This document shows positions 26,037 through 34,658 of a stretch of DNA of 64,000 nucleotides, one piece after another (position 1 is the first letter of the stretch; the number at the start of each line of letters is the position of its first letter). A model generated the notes under the pieces. That model was not told where the DNA came from and did no database searches. It saw nothing but the letters and a program-made list of their open reading frames with translations. This stretch comes from Arsukibacterium indicum (lineage in GTDB: Bacteria > Pseudomonadota > Gammaproteobacteria > Enterobacterales > Alteromonadaceae). Location of the stretch: the NCBI RefSeq assembly GCF_019100565.1, contig NZ_JAHRID010000007.1, positions 191,277 through 255,276 on the forward strand. Reading direction: 5' to 3'. A program made the translations under genes and the position numbers.

Positions 26037-26984
26037 TCAGGATAAAACCGTTGCCGCTTGTTTGCGGGCGAAAAGCTGCTGTTCCAGGGTTTTGCCCTTA
26101 CTTAGCTGCTTGTACTGCCAGCCATTAGCCGCCAGACATTGCAGTAACCTGATATCAAAGTCGTCGACCACCTGCGGCTGATAGCTTAGTTGATATTCAT
26201 GGTTACGCCCGGCGCTAACCTCTTTTACGCCGGCAAGCTGGCGCAGTTGCTGGCATACTTCATCGCTGTTTATCGCCGCGGCTTCTTTGCCTGTTGCCAG
26301 TTGCAGACTTAAATGAGCGATGCTTTCATTCGGTTGGGCATTATGCTGCTGCAACTGACCATCCTGCAGGTATAACACTTTGTTGCAAAGCCGCTCCAGC
26401 TCAAAAATATTGTGAGAGCTGATTAAAAAACTGGCATGCTGGCTTAAATCGCTGATCAGCTCCCGGATATGCAATGCATTGGCCGGATCCAGCCCGGCGG
26501 TGGGTTCATCCAGCAGAATTAACGCGGGCGAGCCGATAAAAGCCTGTGCCATGCAGGCCCGCTTGCGCATACCATGGCTAAGGGCGCCAGCTTTAGTGTG
26601 GTAATGGGCAGCCAAATCAACCAGTGCCAGCACCCGTTCGGTTTCAGCCCGGGCTTCCCGGCCAGTTAAACCCTGTAACTGGCCGTAAAAACTTAGTTGC
26701 TGGCCAATACTAAATGCCGGATCCAGCTGGGCGTCTTGCGGTAATGCGGCAACTTTACCAAATAAAGCCTGACTGCCAGGTTGTTCGCCCAGCAACTGCA
26801 TGCTGCCACTATCGGCTTTCAGGTAACCACACAGCAGACTGAACAAGGTGGTTTTACCGGCGCCGTTCTGGCCAATTAACGCCACCGTTTCGCCTTTGTT
26901 AATTTCAAAACTGATATTATTCAGGACCTTATGCCGGCCATAGCTTTTAACTAACTGCGTTACTTTAATGATTGGGTTATTCAT
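26037..26984 (-). CDS. ABC transporter ATP-binding protein
   Basis: 315 residues from ATG 26982-26984 (MNNPIIKVTQLVKSYG). Walker A GQNGAGKTT, Q-loop ALPQDAQ, signature LSHGMRKRACMAQ and Walker B ALILLDEPTAGLD are complete, with an H-loop ISSHNI. The C-terminal 90 residues form a regulatory or dimer domain. The ATG overlaps the permease stop as TAATG. Together with the single permease gene this is an ABC-2-type exporter; substrate unknown. Confidence 0.92.
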   Translation of the reverse strand: MNNPIIKVTQLVKSYGRHKVLNNISFEINKGETVALIGQNGAGKTTLFSLLCGYLKADSGSMQLLGEQPGSQALFGKVAALPQDAQLDPAFSIGQQLSFYGQLQGLTGREARAETERVLALVDLAAHYHTKAGALSHGMRKRACMAQAFIGSPALILLDEPTAGLDPANALHIRELISDLSQHASFLISSHNIFELERLCNKVLYLQDGQLQQHNAQPNESIAHLSLQLATGKEAAAINSDEVCQQLRQLAGVKEVSAGRNHEYQLSYQPQVVDDFDIRLLQCLAANGWQYKQLSKGKTLEQQLFARKQAATVLS

Positions 26985-27808
26985 TACAGGGCTCTCCGGC
27001 TTAAAATTTGCTGAGCAATTAACAGAAAAACAGCAGTTTGGGCTAATGGTAAGGCCGCCAGTTGCAGGCTTTGCCAACCCTGGGCCGGAATAAGCTGCCA
27101 TATTTGCGCACCGGGCATATATTTCAGTAAAAACGCCATGTCAGGCTGATGGTAAATAAGCCAGCTGAGCAAACCAAAAACCACCCCCAGGCTGACGATG
27201 GCCAGGCTTAGTGCCAGCCGGGAAGAACGGGCCCAGGCCGAGAACACAGTCATCAGTGCGGTAAATGGCATTAACACGATCAGCAAATGGCAGCTGATTA
27301 ACAATGCCGCCTCAATGGCCTGCCAGCTGATACTGCCCTGGCGCACGGTACTGATAATCAGGGTTGCCGCCAGCGATAACAGAATTAAACACAGTTGCAC
27401 CGCCAGCTGACCACAAAAACGGCCCAGCACAATGGCGGTGCGGCTGCTGCGCAGGCTGATAAAGCGTAAAGTGCCGCGGGCGGCATCGCCCGATAGTTGG
27501 TTGGCAGTAAACGCCAGACATAAGATTGGCAGTAAAATCAGGCTTAGCATCCAGTACAGAGTAAGCTCGGGTGCCGGCCAGTTCAGCAGTTGGTGCAAAC
27601 CGAGCATGCCAAAAGCCGCTGTTAATGATTTCTGAAAATTGGGCTCCTGCAAAATGTCGCTGGCCGGGGCAATGGCATAACGTAACAGGAAAAACCATAC
27701 CACCGCAGTGGCTGCCAGGGTCATCAGGCCGCGGCGGGTCAGCCACAGCCGGGACAGCTCTACCTGACTAAACAACACTATCTGACGCAGTAATAACATC
27801 ATTGACAT
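26984..27808 (-). CDS. ABC-2-type transporter permease
   Basis: 274 residues from ATG 27806-27808 after AAGGAAG (an upstream frame to 27856 is open but not likely used). Six or so membrane helices, first TLAATAVVWFFLL and last LAQTAVFLLIAQQIL. FTANQLSGDAARGTLRFISLRSSR is typical of ABC-2 permeases of the NosY/CcmB type. It is first in a two-gene operon with the ATPase. Possibly an exporter of a small compound or a copper-related machinery. Confidence 0.85.
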   Translation of the reverse strand: MSMMLLLRQIVLFSQVELSRLWLTRRGLMTLAATAVVWFFLLRYAIAPASDILQEPNFQKSLTAAFGMLGLHQLLNWPAPELTLYWMLSLILLPILCLAFTANQLSGDAARGTLRFISLRSSRTAIVLGRFCGQLAVQLCLILLSLAATLIISTVRQGSISWQAIEAALLISCHLLIVLMPFTALMTVFSAWARSSRLALSLAIVSLGVVFGLLSWLIYHQPDMAFLLKYMPGAQIWQLIPAQGWQSLQLAALPLAQTAVFLLIAQQILSRRAL

Positions 27809-27934
27809 AAACACTTCCTTTTTTTGTTCTGTTTTTCTATCCGTGATTCTGCACAAAGAGTGCCATGTTTTTAATCTTTATATATCATTATGTTAAGTTG
27901 TTTTGGTTTGGCTTTCAGCGCCTTTGGTAATACC

Positions 27935-27977
27935 AACTGCCGATAAAGTGGTTTTTTTCACTACTTTATCGGCAGTT
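27935..27977. repeat. 15-bp perfect inverted repeat after the M28 peptidase gene
   Basis: AACTGCCGATAAAGT and ACTTTATCGGCAGTT enclose a 13-base T-rich loop, 14 bp beyond the peptidase stop. No U-tract follows on the minus strand, so it is a stabilising or Rho-linked 3' hairpin rather than a classical terminator. Confidence 0.6.
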
Positions 27978-27990
27978 AACACCTGGCTGA

Positions 27991-29052
27991 TCAATGTGGC
28001 TTAAGCTGCTGATCCAGCAACTGAATAAAGCTTAAAATTGTTTCACTGACCTGAGCGTAAAAGTCAGGGTCCACTTTATCAGCGGTATCCCGAACGGTAT
28101 GGTAATCTTCATGGTCGGCCACCCCAAAATAAATAAAGGGCACCTGCTGCTGATAAAATATGCCGTGGTCTGAGCTTAAGGTCCAGTCCTGGGTGTTACC
28201 TGCCCGGTACCAGGGGCGGTCGTGACCGGCAATGATTTTTACGGCACTTTGCTGCTGCAGGTTTTGCAACAGCGGGGTCAGCCAGGGTCGCTGGTAACTG
28301 CCAACGGCAAATAGTAACTGATTAGTATCACGGCTCAGCATATCCATATTAACGTTAAACGCCAGTTGCTCAGGCTTTAACAACTTATATTTAAACAATG
28401 CCACCGCGCCTTGTAAGCCGCCTTCCTCTGCATCCAGCGCAACAAATAACAACGGGTGAGCAAGCGGATGCTCGCTGAAATATCGCGCCAGACCCAGCAG
28501 GGTGGCAACACCGGAGGCATTATCGTCTGCGCCGGCGAACAGCTCGCCGTTCTCCATACCCAGGTGGTCGTAGTGGGCGGTTAGCACTATTGGCTTTAGA
28601 TTTGGGTTTAAACCGGGCAGCAGCCCCAGCACATTAGCTGCATTTTCCGCTGCCGGCACCGTGGCGGTTTTACCCCTTAACCAGCGACTCAACGAGAAAT
28701 GTTGCCTGACAGTAAAGGGTTGCAAATAGCCGTCACTGCCTGCGGGCTGCAGGCCAATGTCGGCAAACTGCTGCGCCAGCCAGGCGCGGGCTTCAATGCT
28801 TCCAGGGGTACCCGGTTTCCGGCCTTGCCGCTCAGGGTGGGCCAGCCAGTTCAGATCAGCCAGCAGCTGCTGATGATTTAATCGCTGTTGCGGGGCAGCC
28901 GGGATCGCTGCTGCCTGTAACTGCGCCAGCCGGATACTCTCCCGCTCGGTTAACTGCTGTTGCCAGGCTGGCCAGGCCAGGGTGTATAGCAAAATAGCGG
29001 CAATCACACAAAGGGCGGCAACCGCCAGACACAGTCTTTTAGCTACAGACAT
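27991..29052 (-). CDS. M28-family zinc aminopeptidase
   Basis: 353 residues. An N-terminal membrane anchor (about 7-29) puts the catalytic domain in the periplasm. All M28 landmarks are present: LTAHYDHLG, GADDNASGVATLL, the catalytic pair in FVALDAEEGGLQG, MDMLSRD and the final zinc ligand HEDYHTVRDTADKVD. It should remove N-terminal residues from peptides. It lies downstream of the LysR gene, on the same strand. Confidence 0.93.
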   Translation of the reverse strand: MSVAKRLCLAVAALCVIAAILLYTLAWPAWQQQLTERESIRLAQLQAAAIPAAPQQRLNHQQLLADLNWLAHPERQGRKPGTPGSIEARAWLAQQFADIGLQPAGSDGYLQPFTVRQHFSLSRWLRGKTATVPAAENAANVLGLLPGLNPNLKPIVLTAHYDHLGMENGELFAGADDNASGVATLLGLARYFSEHPLAHPLLFVALDAEEGGLQGAVALFKYKLLKPEQLAFNVNMDMLSRDTNQLLFAVGSYQRPWLTPLLQNLQQQSAVKIIAGHDRPWYRAGNTQDWTLSSDHGIFYQQQVPFIYFGVADHEDYHTVRDTADKVDPDFYAQVSETILSFIQLLDQQLKPH

Positions 29053-29107
29053 TAATATTCCTTACTACTTTAAATATTGCCAACAGCTTAACAAATTACG
29101 GCAATTT

Positions 29108-29983
29108 TTATACTGAAAAAGCCTGCAGCAGCAGGTTCAGTTGCGGGTGCAACAGCTCACGCTGGGTGGTGATAATGTAAAAGTTTTCATATATCTGCGG
29201 CAGGGTCAGGTATTTTTGCAACCGGCCACTTTGTAATTCGTCTTTTACCACAACTTCCGGAATAACCGCCAGTGCACCACTGTCACGGGCAAGTAAGCGC
29301 AACATCGCCATGTCGTCGGCTTCAGCAACAATTCCAGGTTGTAATTGATATTGTGCGGCCAGGGCATCAAAGGCAGTACGCACCGGGCTTTGCACAGGAG
29401 GTAATACCCAGCGTTGGCCTTTGTACTCGGCAAGATTGTCAGTGAGTTGCTTACCCGGCGGACCAATGACCGCGACAGGTTGTCTGGCCAGCAACCGGCA
29501 CTGCCATAACTGACTATCGTTACCCTGCACCGCAATATTGCTTAATGCCAGATCCAGTTGATGCTGGGCCAATGCATTTAACAGCATAGTCTGATTCATC
29601 GACAGCAAACTGTAGCGTGCATTATTTGTGGTCAGCAGCGGCGCAATAAAGCTTTCAATAAAGTTGCGTGACATGGTCGATAAGGTGCCAATCCGGATCG
29701 GACTATGCTGAGGTTGCATGCCCTGCAGCAGCAACTGCTCCAGCTCGGCACCGCGGCTGAAAATATCTTCGGCATACTTCAGTGTCTGATAGCCGCTGTC
29801 TGTTAAAACCAGCCGGCGGTTTTCCCGGCGAAACAGTTGCACCTGCATACTTTGTTCTAACTGCTTGATTTGAGAAGACAGCGCAGATTGCGAAATATGC
29901 AGGCGCTGTGCTGTCTCAGTCAGGTTGGTGCCCCTGGCGACTTGCCAGAAATAATATAGATGATGGTAATTTAACCGGCTCAT
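29108..29983 (-). CDS. LysR-family regulator next to the dab operon (NhaR-like)
   Basis: 291 residues. Helix-turn-helix with LTETAQRLHISQSALSSQIKQLE, followed by a LysR sensor domain. YYFWQVARGTNLTETAQ is typical of the NhaR/CbbR-like subgroup. It is divergent from dabB with about 100 bp between, so it likely regulates the dab genes in response to inorganic carbon or ion stress. Regulators of this type commonly sit beside dabAB. The short intergenic region contains the shared promoters. Confidence 0.92.
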   Translation of the reverse strand: MSRLNYHHLYYFWQVARGTNLTETAQRLHISQSALSSQIKQLEQSMQVQLFRRENRRLVLTDSGYQTLKYAEDIFSRGAELEQLLLQGMQPQHSPIRIGTLSTMSRNFIESFIAPLLTTNNARYSLLSMNQTMLLNALAQHQLDLALSNIAVQGNDSQLWQCRLLARQPVAVIGPPGKQLTDNLAEYKGQRWVLPPVQSPVRTAFDALAAQYQLQPGIVAEADDMAMLRLLARDSGALAVIPEVVVKDELQSGRLQKYLTLPQIYENFYIITTQRELLHPQLNLLLQAFSV

Positions 29984-30082
29984 AGTTCTCTTTTTGCGAA
30001 CGATTTGTGATTTATTATGTATTTTACTAATGCTAATTCAGTGGAGACAATAGCGCCAGTTAATTAAATCAAAAGGTGAGCG

Positions 30083-31450
30083 ATGGACGCGTTACTGACA
30101 ATAAATGCACTGAAGCTGGTTTTACTGGCTCTGGTCGCGCTGCTGGCTGTGGTGATCTGGCGTTACAGCGCCACGGCCCTGGCCGGTGAACAAGATAAAC
30201 TGCGTTTTATGCGGGCTCTGGCCCTGACCTTAACGGCTACCGTGTTTACCCTGCTAAGTAATCATTTGCTGTTGTTCTGGCTTGGCTGGTGCTGGATCAG
30301 CCTGAGTTTACAGCAGTTGTTGTTGTTTTATCCGCAGCGGCCACGTGCCCAGCTGGCAGCCCATAAAAAAGCGTTAAGTGCCCGGGCTGGCGAAATACTG
30401 TTAGCGCTGGCGTTTATGCTGCTTTATCTGGAGTTTGGCACGGCCGATATCAGCAGTATTACCAGTCAGGCCACTATTCAAACCAGCCTTGGCCTGTACG
30501 CTCATATCGCTACCGTGTTGCTTGTGCTGGTGGCATTAATTAAATGCGCTCAGCTGCCGTTGCATGGCTGGCTTATTCAGATAGTCGAAGCGCCAACGCC
30601 GGTGTCAGCGCTGTTGCATGCCGGTATTATTAACCTGGGCGGTATCTTGCTGCTGATTTTCTCACCATTACTGAAATTAAGTACAGCAGCCGCTACCTTG
30701 CTGCTGGTTTGTGCGCTGATCAGCACGGTGCTGGCTGCGCTGATTATGACAACCCGGATCAGTATTAAGGTGCGGCTGGCCTGGTCGACTATCGCCCAGA
30801 TGGGCCTGATGCTGGTGGAAATTGCCCTGGGTCTTTATACCCTGGCCTTGCTGCACCTGTTGGCTCACTCCTGTTACAAGGCATATGCCTTCCTGCACAG
30901 TGGTAATGCCGTTAACCATTACCTTGCCGCTCAGCTGGCCGAGCAAACCGAGCCGCACGTCAGGCACTGGCTCCTGGCATTGCTGGCGGCAGCTGGCATG
31001 GTACTGCTGGCGCATCAGCTAATGCCGCTGTCCAGCTTAAGCAGCGGCGTACTGCTGGCGCTGGCCATTACCGTTTTACTTATGCCTTCCCTGGCGCGCG
31101 CCGACAGCCGCCGGCCACTTCGGGTAATGCTGGCGGTGACTTATGGCATCGGCTTACTGGCGCTGTATTGCAGCGGTAAGTTTCTATTGCAAAACATAGC
31201 GCCCACCACAGCGGTTCTGTCAACCCTGGCTGATTTGTTTACCAGCCTGGTATTCGCCGGGTTGTTCATCATGGCCGTGCTGCTGCGTTATCACAGCCGG
31301 CAGCGTGCCGTTAATCAGGTGTTTATCTGGTTAAATGCCGGTGGTTATCTTGATGAATGGGCGACCAGAGTTACCCTGAAAATCTGGCCCTATCAAAACA
31401 AAGCAGCAGCTAAGCCAAGTAACCTGTCACAAGCAGAGAGCCTGAAATGA
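30083..31450 (+). CDS. dabB: DabB, proton-conducting antiporter-like subunit of the DAB inorganic carbon transporter
   Basis: 455 residues with about 13 membrane helices and the NuoL/Mrp-type antiporter core: IKCAQLPLHGWLIQIVEAPTPVSALLHAG, with the conserved Lys and Pro-rich loop, and LLHLLAHSCYKAYAFLHSG. DabB is thought to use the cation gradient to drive CO2 hydration by DabA. It starts 9 bp after AAAAGGTGAG and overlaps dabA by four bases. Shorter than NuoL (about 600), as is typical for DabB. Confidence 0.92.
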   Translation: MDALLTINALKLVLLALVALLAVVIWRYSATALAGEQDKLRFMRALALTLTATVFTLLSNHLLLFWLGWCWISLSLQQLLLFYPQRPRAQLAAHKKALSARAGEILLALAFMLLYLEFGTADISSITSQATIQTSLGLYAHIATVLLVLVALIKCAQLPLHGWLIQIVEAPTPVSALLHAGIINLGGILLLIFSPLLKLSTAAATLLLVCALISTVLAALIMTTRISIKVRLAWSTIAQMGLMLVEIALGLYTLALLHLLAHSCYKAYAFLHSGNAVNHYLAAQLAEQTEPHVRHWLLALLAAAGMVLLAHQLMPLSSLSSGVLLALAITVLLMPSLARADSRRPLRVMLAVTYGIGLLALYCSGKFLLQNIAPTTAVLSTLADLFTSLVFAGLFIMAVLLRYHSRQRAVNQVFIWLNAGGYLDEWATRVTLKIWPYQNKAAAKPSNLSQAESLK

Positions 31451-33867
31451 ATGCAGTCAGTATGTTAGCGCAGCAAACCGGCAGTAAACTGCAACCTCTG
31501 GTTGAGCAGGCTGCCAGCCAGATTGCTCCGGCGTGGCCGCTGGATCAGATGATCGCCGTTAACCCCTGGTGGCCGAAACGGCAACAGCACTTTGCCACGG
31601 TGTGTGCTGAGCAGCAGCTGCTGGCCGGCACCAGTTGCCTGATGAGTGCCAGCTGGTATCTGTCGCAGTGGCAGCAGCAGATCCAGCCCGAACATTTGCA
31701 ACAGGCACTGCAGGAAGCAGAACTAAAAATGACCACTGAGCAGGCGGTGGCTGTTCTGTCACAACAACATGACTTACGCCAGTGGCAATCATTAGCGCAA
31801 CTGTTATCCGAGCGGGCATCCAGCCAGGGTACACTGCCCTGGCCGCAGCTGATCCAGCAGCAGCTCAGCCAGTTTATGGGCTTGTACTATCAGTATCCGG
31901 AGCGTTTTAGTGTTGACGCTGACACTGAGCAGCATGCTTATCAGAGCTGGCTTACTGTGGTTCGCCAGGATAAAGGCTTGAAAGTGCTGACTGGCATTGA
32001 TTTAACCGCGTTGTTTGCGACATTACCCGTCGAGCCAGCCGAACTACTGGTGCAGATGGAACCCTGGCTTAATAGCTGGTGTGAAAACGAGCAGGCAAAA
32101 CTGGCGTATTTTGAGAACCTGCTGCAAAACTTGTCCGGCTGGGCGGGTTGGCAGGCATGGCTCGACTGGCAGCAGCAACTTAGCAAGCGTCAGAGTCACC
32201 ATGCAGTTTGTCAGTTACTTTACATGTTACTGGGCTGGGACTGGGTATTGTGGCAGCACAGCAAGCGCAACACTGGCGCTCATCAGCAGCTGATTAGTGC
32301 GCTAAAACTGCAGAGCAGACAATACACTGCCATGCTGCTTAATACTCAGGCCCTGCAGAGTATACGCCAGGTTTGGCAGCGTGCAATGGAACTGAGTGTG
32401 CAACTACCGTTATTGCACCAGTTGCAGCAGGCTGCCCGTCAACCTGTTACCGCGGTAGGCCGGCCGGTATTGCAGGCCGCATTTTGTATTGACGTGCGTT
32501 CAGAGCCAATGCGCCGGGTGCTGGAACAACAAAATGACGGTATTCAAACACTGGGTTTTGCCGGCTTTTTCGGCCTGCCAATTGCCTATAAAGCCGCAGA
32601 TAGCAAGCTTAGCAGACCTCAGCTGCCCGGGCTGCTTGCACCGGTGCTGGAAGTCAGCCAGGTCCGGCCTGAAAAGGCAACCTTACCGCGCCAGCCAGCG
32701 CTGGGCTGGAAGCAAAGTTTTGATTTGGCGTCATCCAGCCTGGGTATGGTGGAAGCCGCTGGCCCTACCAAGTTGCTCAGTCTGTTAAAGCGGGCGTTTT
32801 TCCGCACCAAAGCCCCCCACGCCATGAACCGGTATCTGGATGATGGCCAGTGGCAGCTGACACGCGAGATGCAACCACTGAGTATCGCAGAGCAGGCGCA
32901 ACTGGCTGCGGCCATTTTATCGGCCATGGGCCTGCGCGGAGCATTAGCGCCAACGGTGCTTTTGGTAGGCCATGGCAGCGACACCTGCAATAACCCGCAA
33001 GCTGCGGCCCTTGATTGCGGTGCCTGTGGCGGCCAGACCGGCGAAGTTAATGTAAAGGTGCTGGCGCAAATTCTGAATAACCCTGAAGTACGGACAGAGC
33101 TTAACAGCCGGCATAAGCTAAACATAGCTGATGACACCCGCTTTTATGCAGCAATGCATCATACCACTACCGATGAGTTGCAGGTGTATCAGCCACCGGC
33201 CGACGCTGAATGGCTGGATTGGCTGGCCGAAGCTGGCGCACAAGCCAGGCAGCAACGGGCCAGCCAGTTTGCAGAGGTACCGCAGGACAGCTCTTTACTG
33301 AGTCGTTTTTTTCAACTGCGCAGCCGCGACTGGGCACAGCTGCGGCCAGAGTGGGGCCTTGCCAATAACGCCGCTTTTATCGTGGCGCCCCGGGCTCTGA
33401 CCAAAGGCCTTAACTTACAGGGCCGCTGCTTTTTACATGACTATAGCGCGGAGCAGGATCCAGATTTCAGCTTGCTGCACACCATTATGACGGCACCTAT
33501 GGTGGTCACTAACTGGATCAACATGCAATATTACGCTTCGGTAGTCGCGCCGGATAAATACGGCAGCGGTAATAAGCTACTGCACAATGTGGTAGCCGGT
33601 CATATCGGGGTGTTTGAAGGTAACGGTGGCGATCTGCGCACGGGTTTAAGCTGGCAGTCGGTGCATGATGGCAAGCAGTTACGCCATCAGCCCGTCAGGC
33701 TCAGTGTGGTTATTGCGGCACCGAAAGATGCTATTGCTGATATTATCAGGCAGTCAGCGGACGTAGCGGCACTGGTTAATAATCAGTGGTTATGGCTATA
33801 TCAGCTGGACCCGGATGGCACTGTACATCAGTGGCAGCATGTGCGGTGGCACAGGGTAACGGCATGA
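31447..33867 (+). CDS. dabA: DabA (UPF0753/DUF2309), carbonic anhydrase-like subunit of the DAB transporter
   Basis: 806 residues. The zinc-site residues known from Halothiobacillus DabA are present with the same spacing: Cys347-x-Asp349 (AFCIDVRSEP), His509 in VGHGSD and Cys524 in LDCGACGG (15 residues between His and Cys, as in the reference protein). RSEPMRRVLE follows the first motif. DabA is a beta-carbonic-anhydrase-like protein that hydrates CO2 to bicarbonate vectorially, coupled to DabB. It starts ATG within the dabB stop overlap and ends overlapping the next gene (ATGA). Confidence 0.95.
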   Translation: MNAVSMLAQQTGSKLQPLVEQAASQIAPAWPLDQMIAVNPWWPKRQQHFATVCAEQQLLAGTSCLMSASWYLSQWQQQIQPEHLQQALQEAELKMTTEQAVAVLSQQHDLRQWQSLAQLLSERASSQGTLPWPQLIQQQLSQFMGLYYQYPERFSVDADTEQHAYQSWLTVVRQDKGLKVLTGIDLTALFATLPVEPAELLVQMEPWLNSWCENEQAKLAYFENLLQNLSGWAGWQAWLDWQQQLSKRQSHHAVCQLLYMLLGWDWVLWQHSKRNTGAHQQLISALKLQSRQYTAMLLNTQALQSIRQVWQRAMELSVQLPLLHQLQQAARQPVTAVGRPVLQAAFCIDVRSEPMRRVLEQQNDGIQTLGFAGFFGLPIAYKAADSKLSRPQLPGLLAPVLEVSQVRPEKATLPRQPALGWKQSFDLASSSLGMVEAAGPTKLLSLLKRAFFRTKAPHAMNRYLDDGQWQLTREMQPLSIAEQAQLAAAILSAMGLRGALAPTVLLVGHGSDTCNNPQAAALDCGACGGQTGEVNVKVLAQILNNPEVRTELNSRHKLNIADDTRFYAAMHHTTTDELQVYQPPADAEWLDWLAEAGAQARQQRASQFAEVPQDSSLLSRFFQLRSRDWAQLRPEWGLANNAAFIVAPRALTKGLNLQGRCFLHDYSAEQDPDFSLLHTIMTAPMVVTNWINMQYYASVVAPDKYGSGNKLLHNVVAGHIGVFEGNGGDLRTGLSWQSVHDGKQLRHQPVRLSVVIAAPKDAIADIIRQSADVAALVNNQWLWLYQLDPDGTVHQWQHVRWHRVTA

Positions 33868-34658
33868 GCCAGCCGGTTGCTATCCTGACCCGGCATGACA
33901 AAGCACGGCTGATTGCACCGGCACTCAGCCAGCTCGGCTGGCAGGTTGCTGAAATCGATAGTTTCGATACCGACAGCCTTGGCAGTTTTGCCGGTGAGTA
34001 CCCGCGGTTTATGACGGCGCAGGAGTGTGCTTTTCGAAAAGCCGCGCTGGCCGCTGACTTATCCGGACTAAATATCGGCATCGGCAGCGAGGGCAGCTTC
34101 TCAGTCGGCCCATTCGGCATTGGTACTTATAACCTGGAGTTAATCTGCTGCGTTAATGTAGCAGAGGGCTGGGCGGTGACCGGCCGGTTTTATGGCCCCT
34201 CGCTGGCGCAGCAATGGCAGCTTAACGATACGGCGGCACTTGAACAGGCGCTGGCTGATATTGAACCCGACCAGCATTTGCTGTTGCAGCAAGGTAGTAA
34301 TTTAAAAAAGGCGTTAACGGTAGCCCAGGCGCACAATCTGGCGCTGCTCTGGCTAGCCCATGGCACCGTCACCTTAAGTTATGATTTACGCGCTCATCTA
34401 AGCCCGGAGCGCCGTTTTCATATACGCCAGGCTGCCGACGATTTAGCCCGGCGTTTACAAAGCCATTGCCCAGAGTGCACAACGCCAGGATTCTGGCCGG
34501 ATAACGCCCTGCCGGGGTTGCCCTGTGAGGCCTGCGGTGTTGCCACCAGTCTGACCCGGCACCGCCAGGCCTGTTGTCGTCGCTGCGGCCATACCACAAT
34601 CACCCCGGTGGCAGCCCGCCACGCCAGCCAACAATATTGTCAGGAATGTAACCCTTGA
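33864..34658 (+). CDS. DUF6671-type protein with C-terminal zinc ribbons
   Basis: 264 residues from ATG 33864, which overlaps the dabA stop as ATGA. The N-terminal half (VAILTRHDKARLIAPALSQLGWQV ... IGIGSEGSFSVGPFGIGTYNLEL) is soluble and I assign it to DUF6671 from memory. The C-terminal 60 residues contain three Cys pairs (CPEC, CEAC, CRRC and CQEC), making two zinc knuckles. It is fully embedded between dabA and Sua5 by overlaps on both sides, so it belongs to the same transcript and stoichiometry. Function unknown. Confidence 0.8.
   Translation: MSQPVAILTRHDKARLIAPALSQLGWQVAEIDSFDTDSLGSFAGEYPRFMTAQECAFRKAALAADLSGLNIGIGSEGSFSVGPFGIGTYNLELICCVNVAEGWAVTGRFYGPSLAQQWQLNDTAALEQALADIEPDQHLLLQQGSNLKKALTVAQAHNLALLWLAHGTVTLSYDLRAHLSPERRFHIRQAADDLARRLQSHCPECTTPGFWPDNALPGLPCEACGVATSLTRHRQACCRRCGHTTITPVAARHASQQYCQECNP

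Noticed and set aside
32619..33137. 172-residue minus frame under dabA
   Set aside because: Shadow of dabA, no ribosome-binding site.
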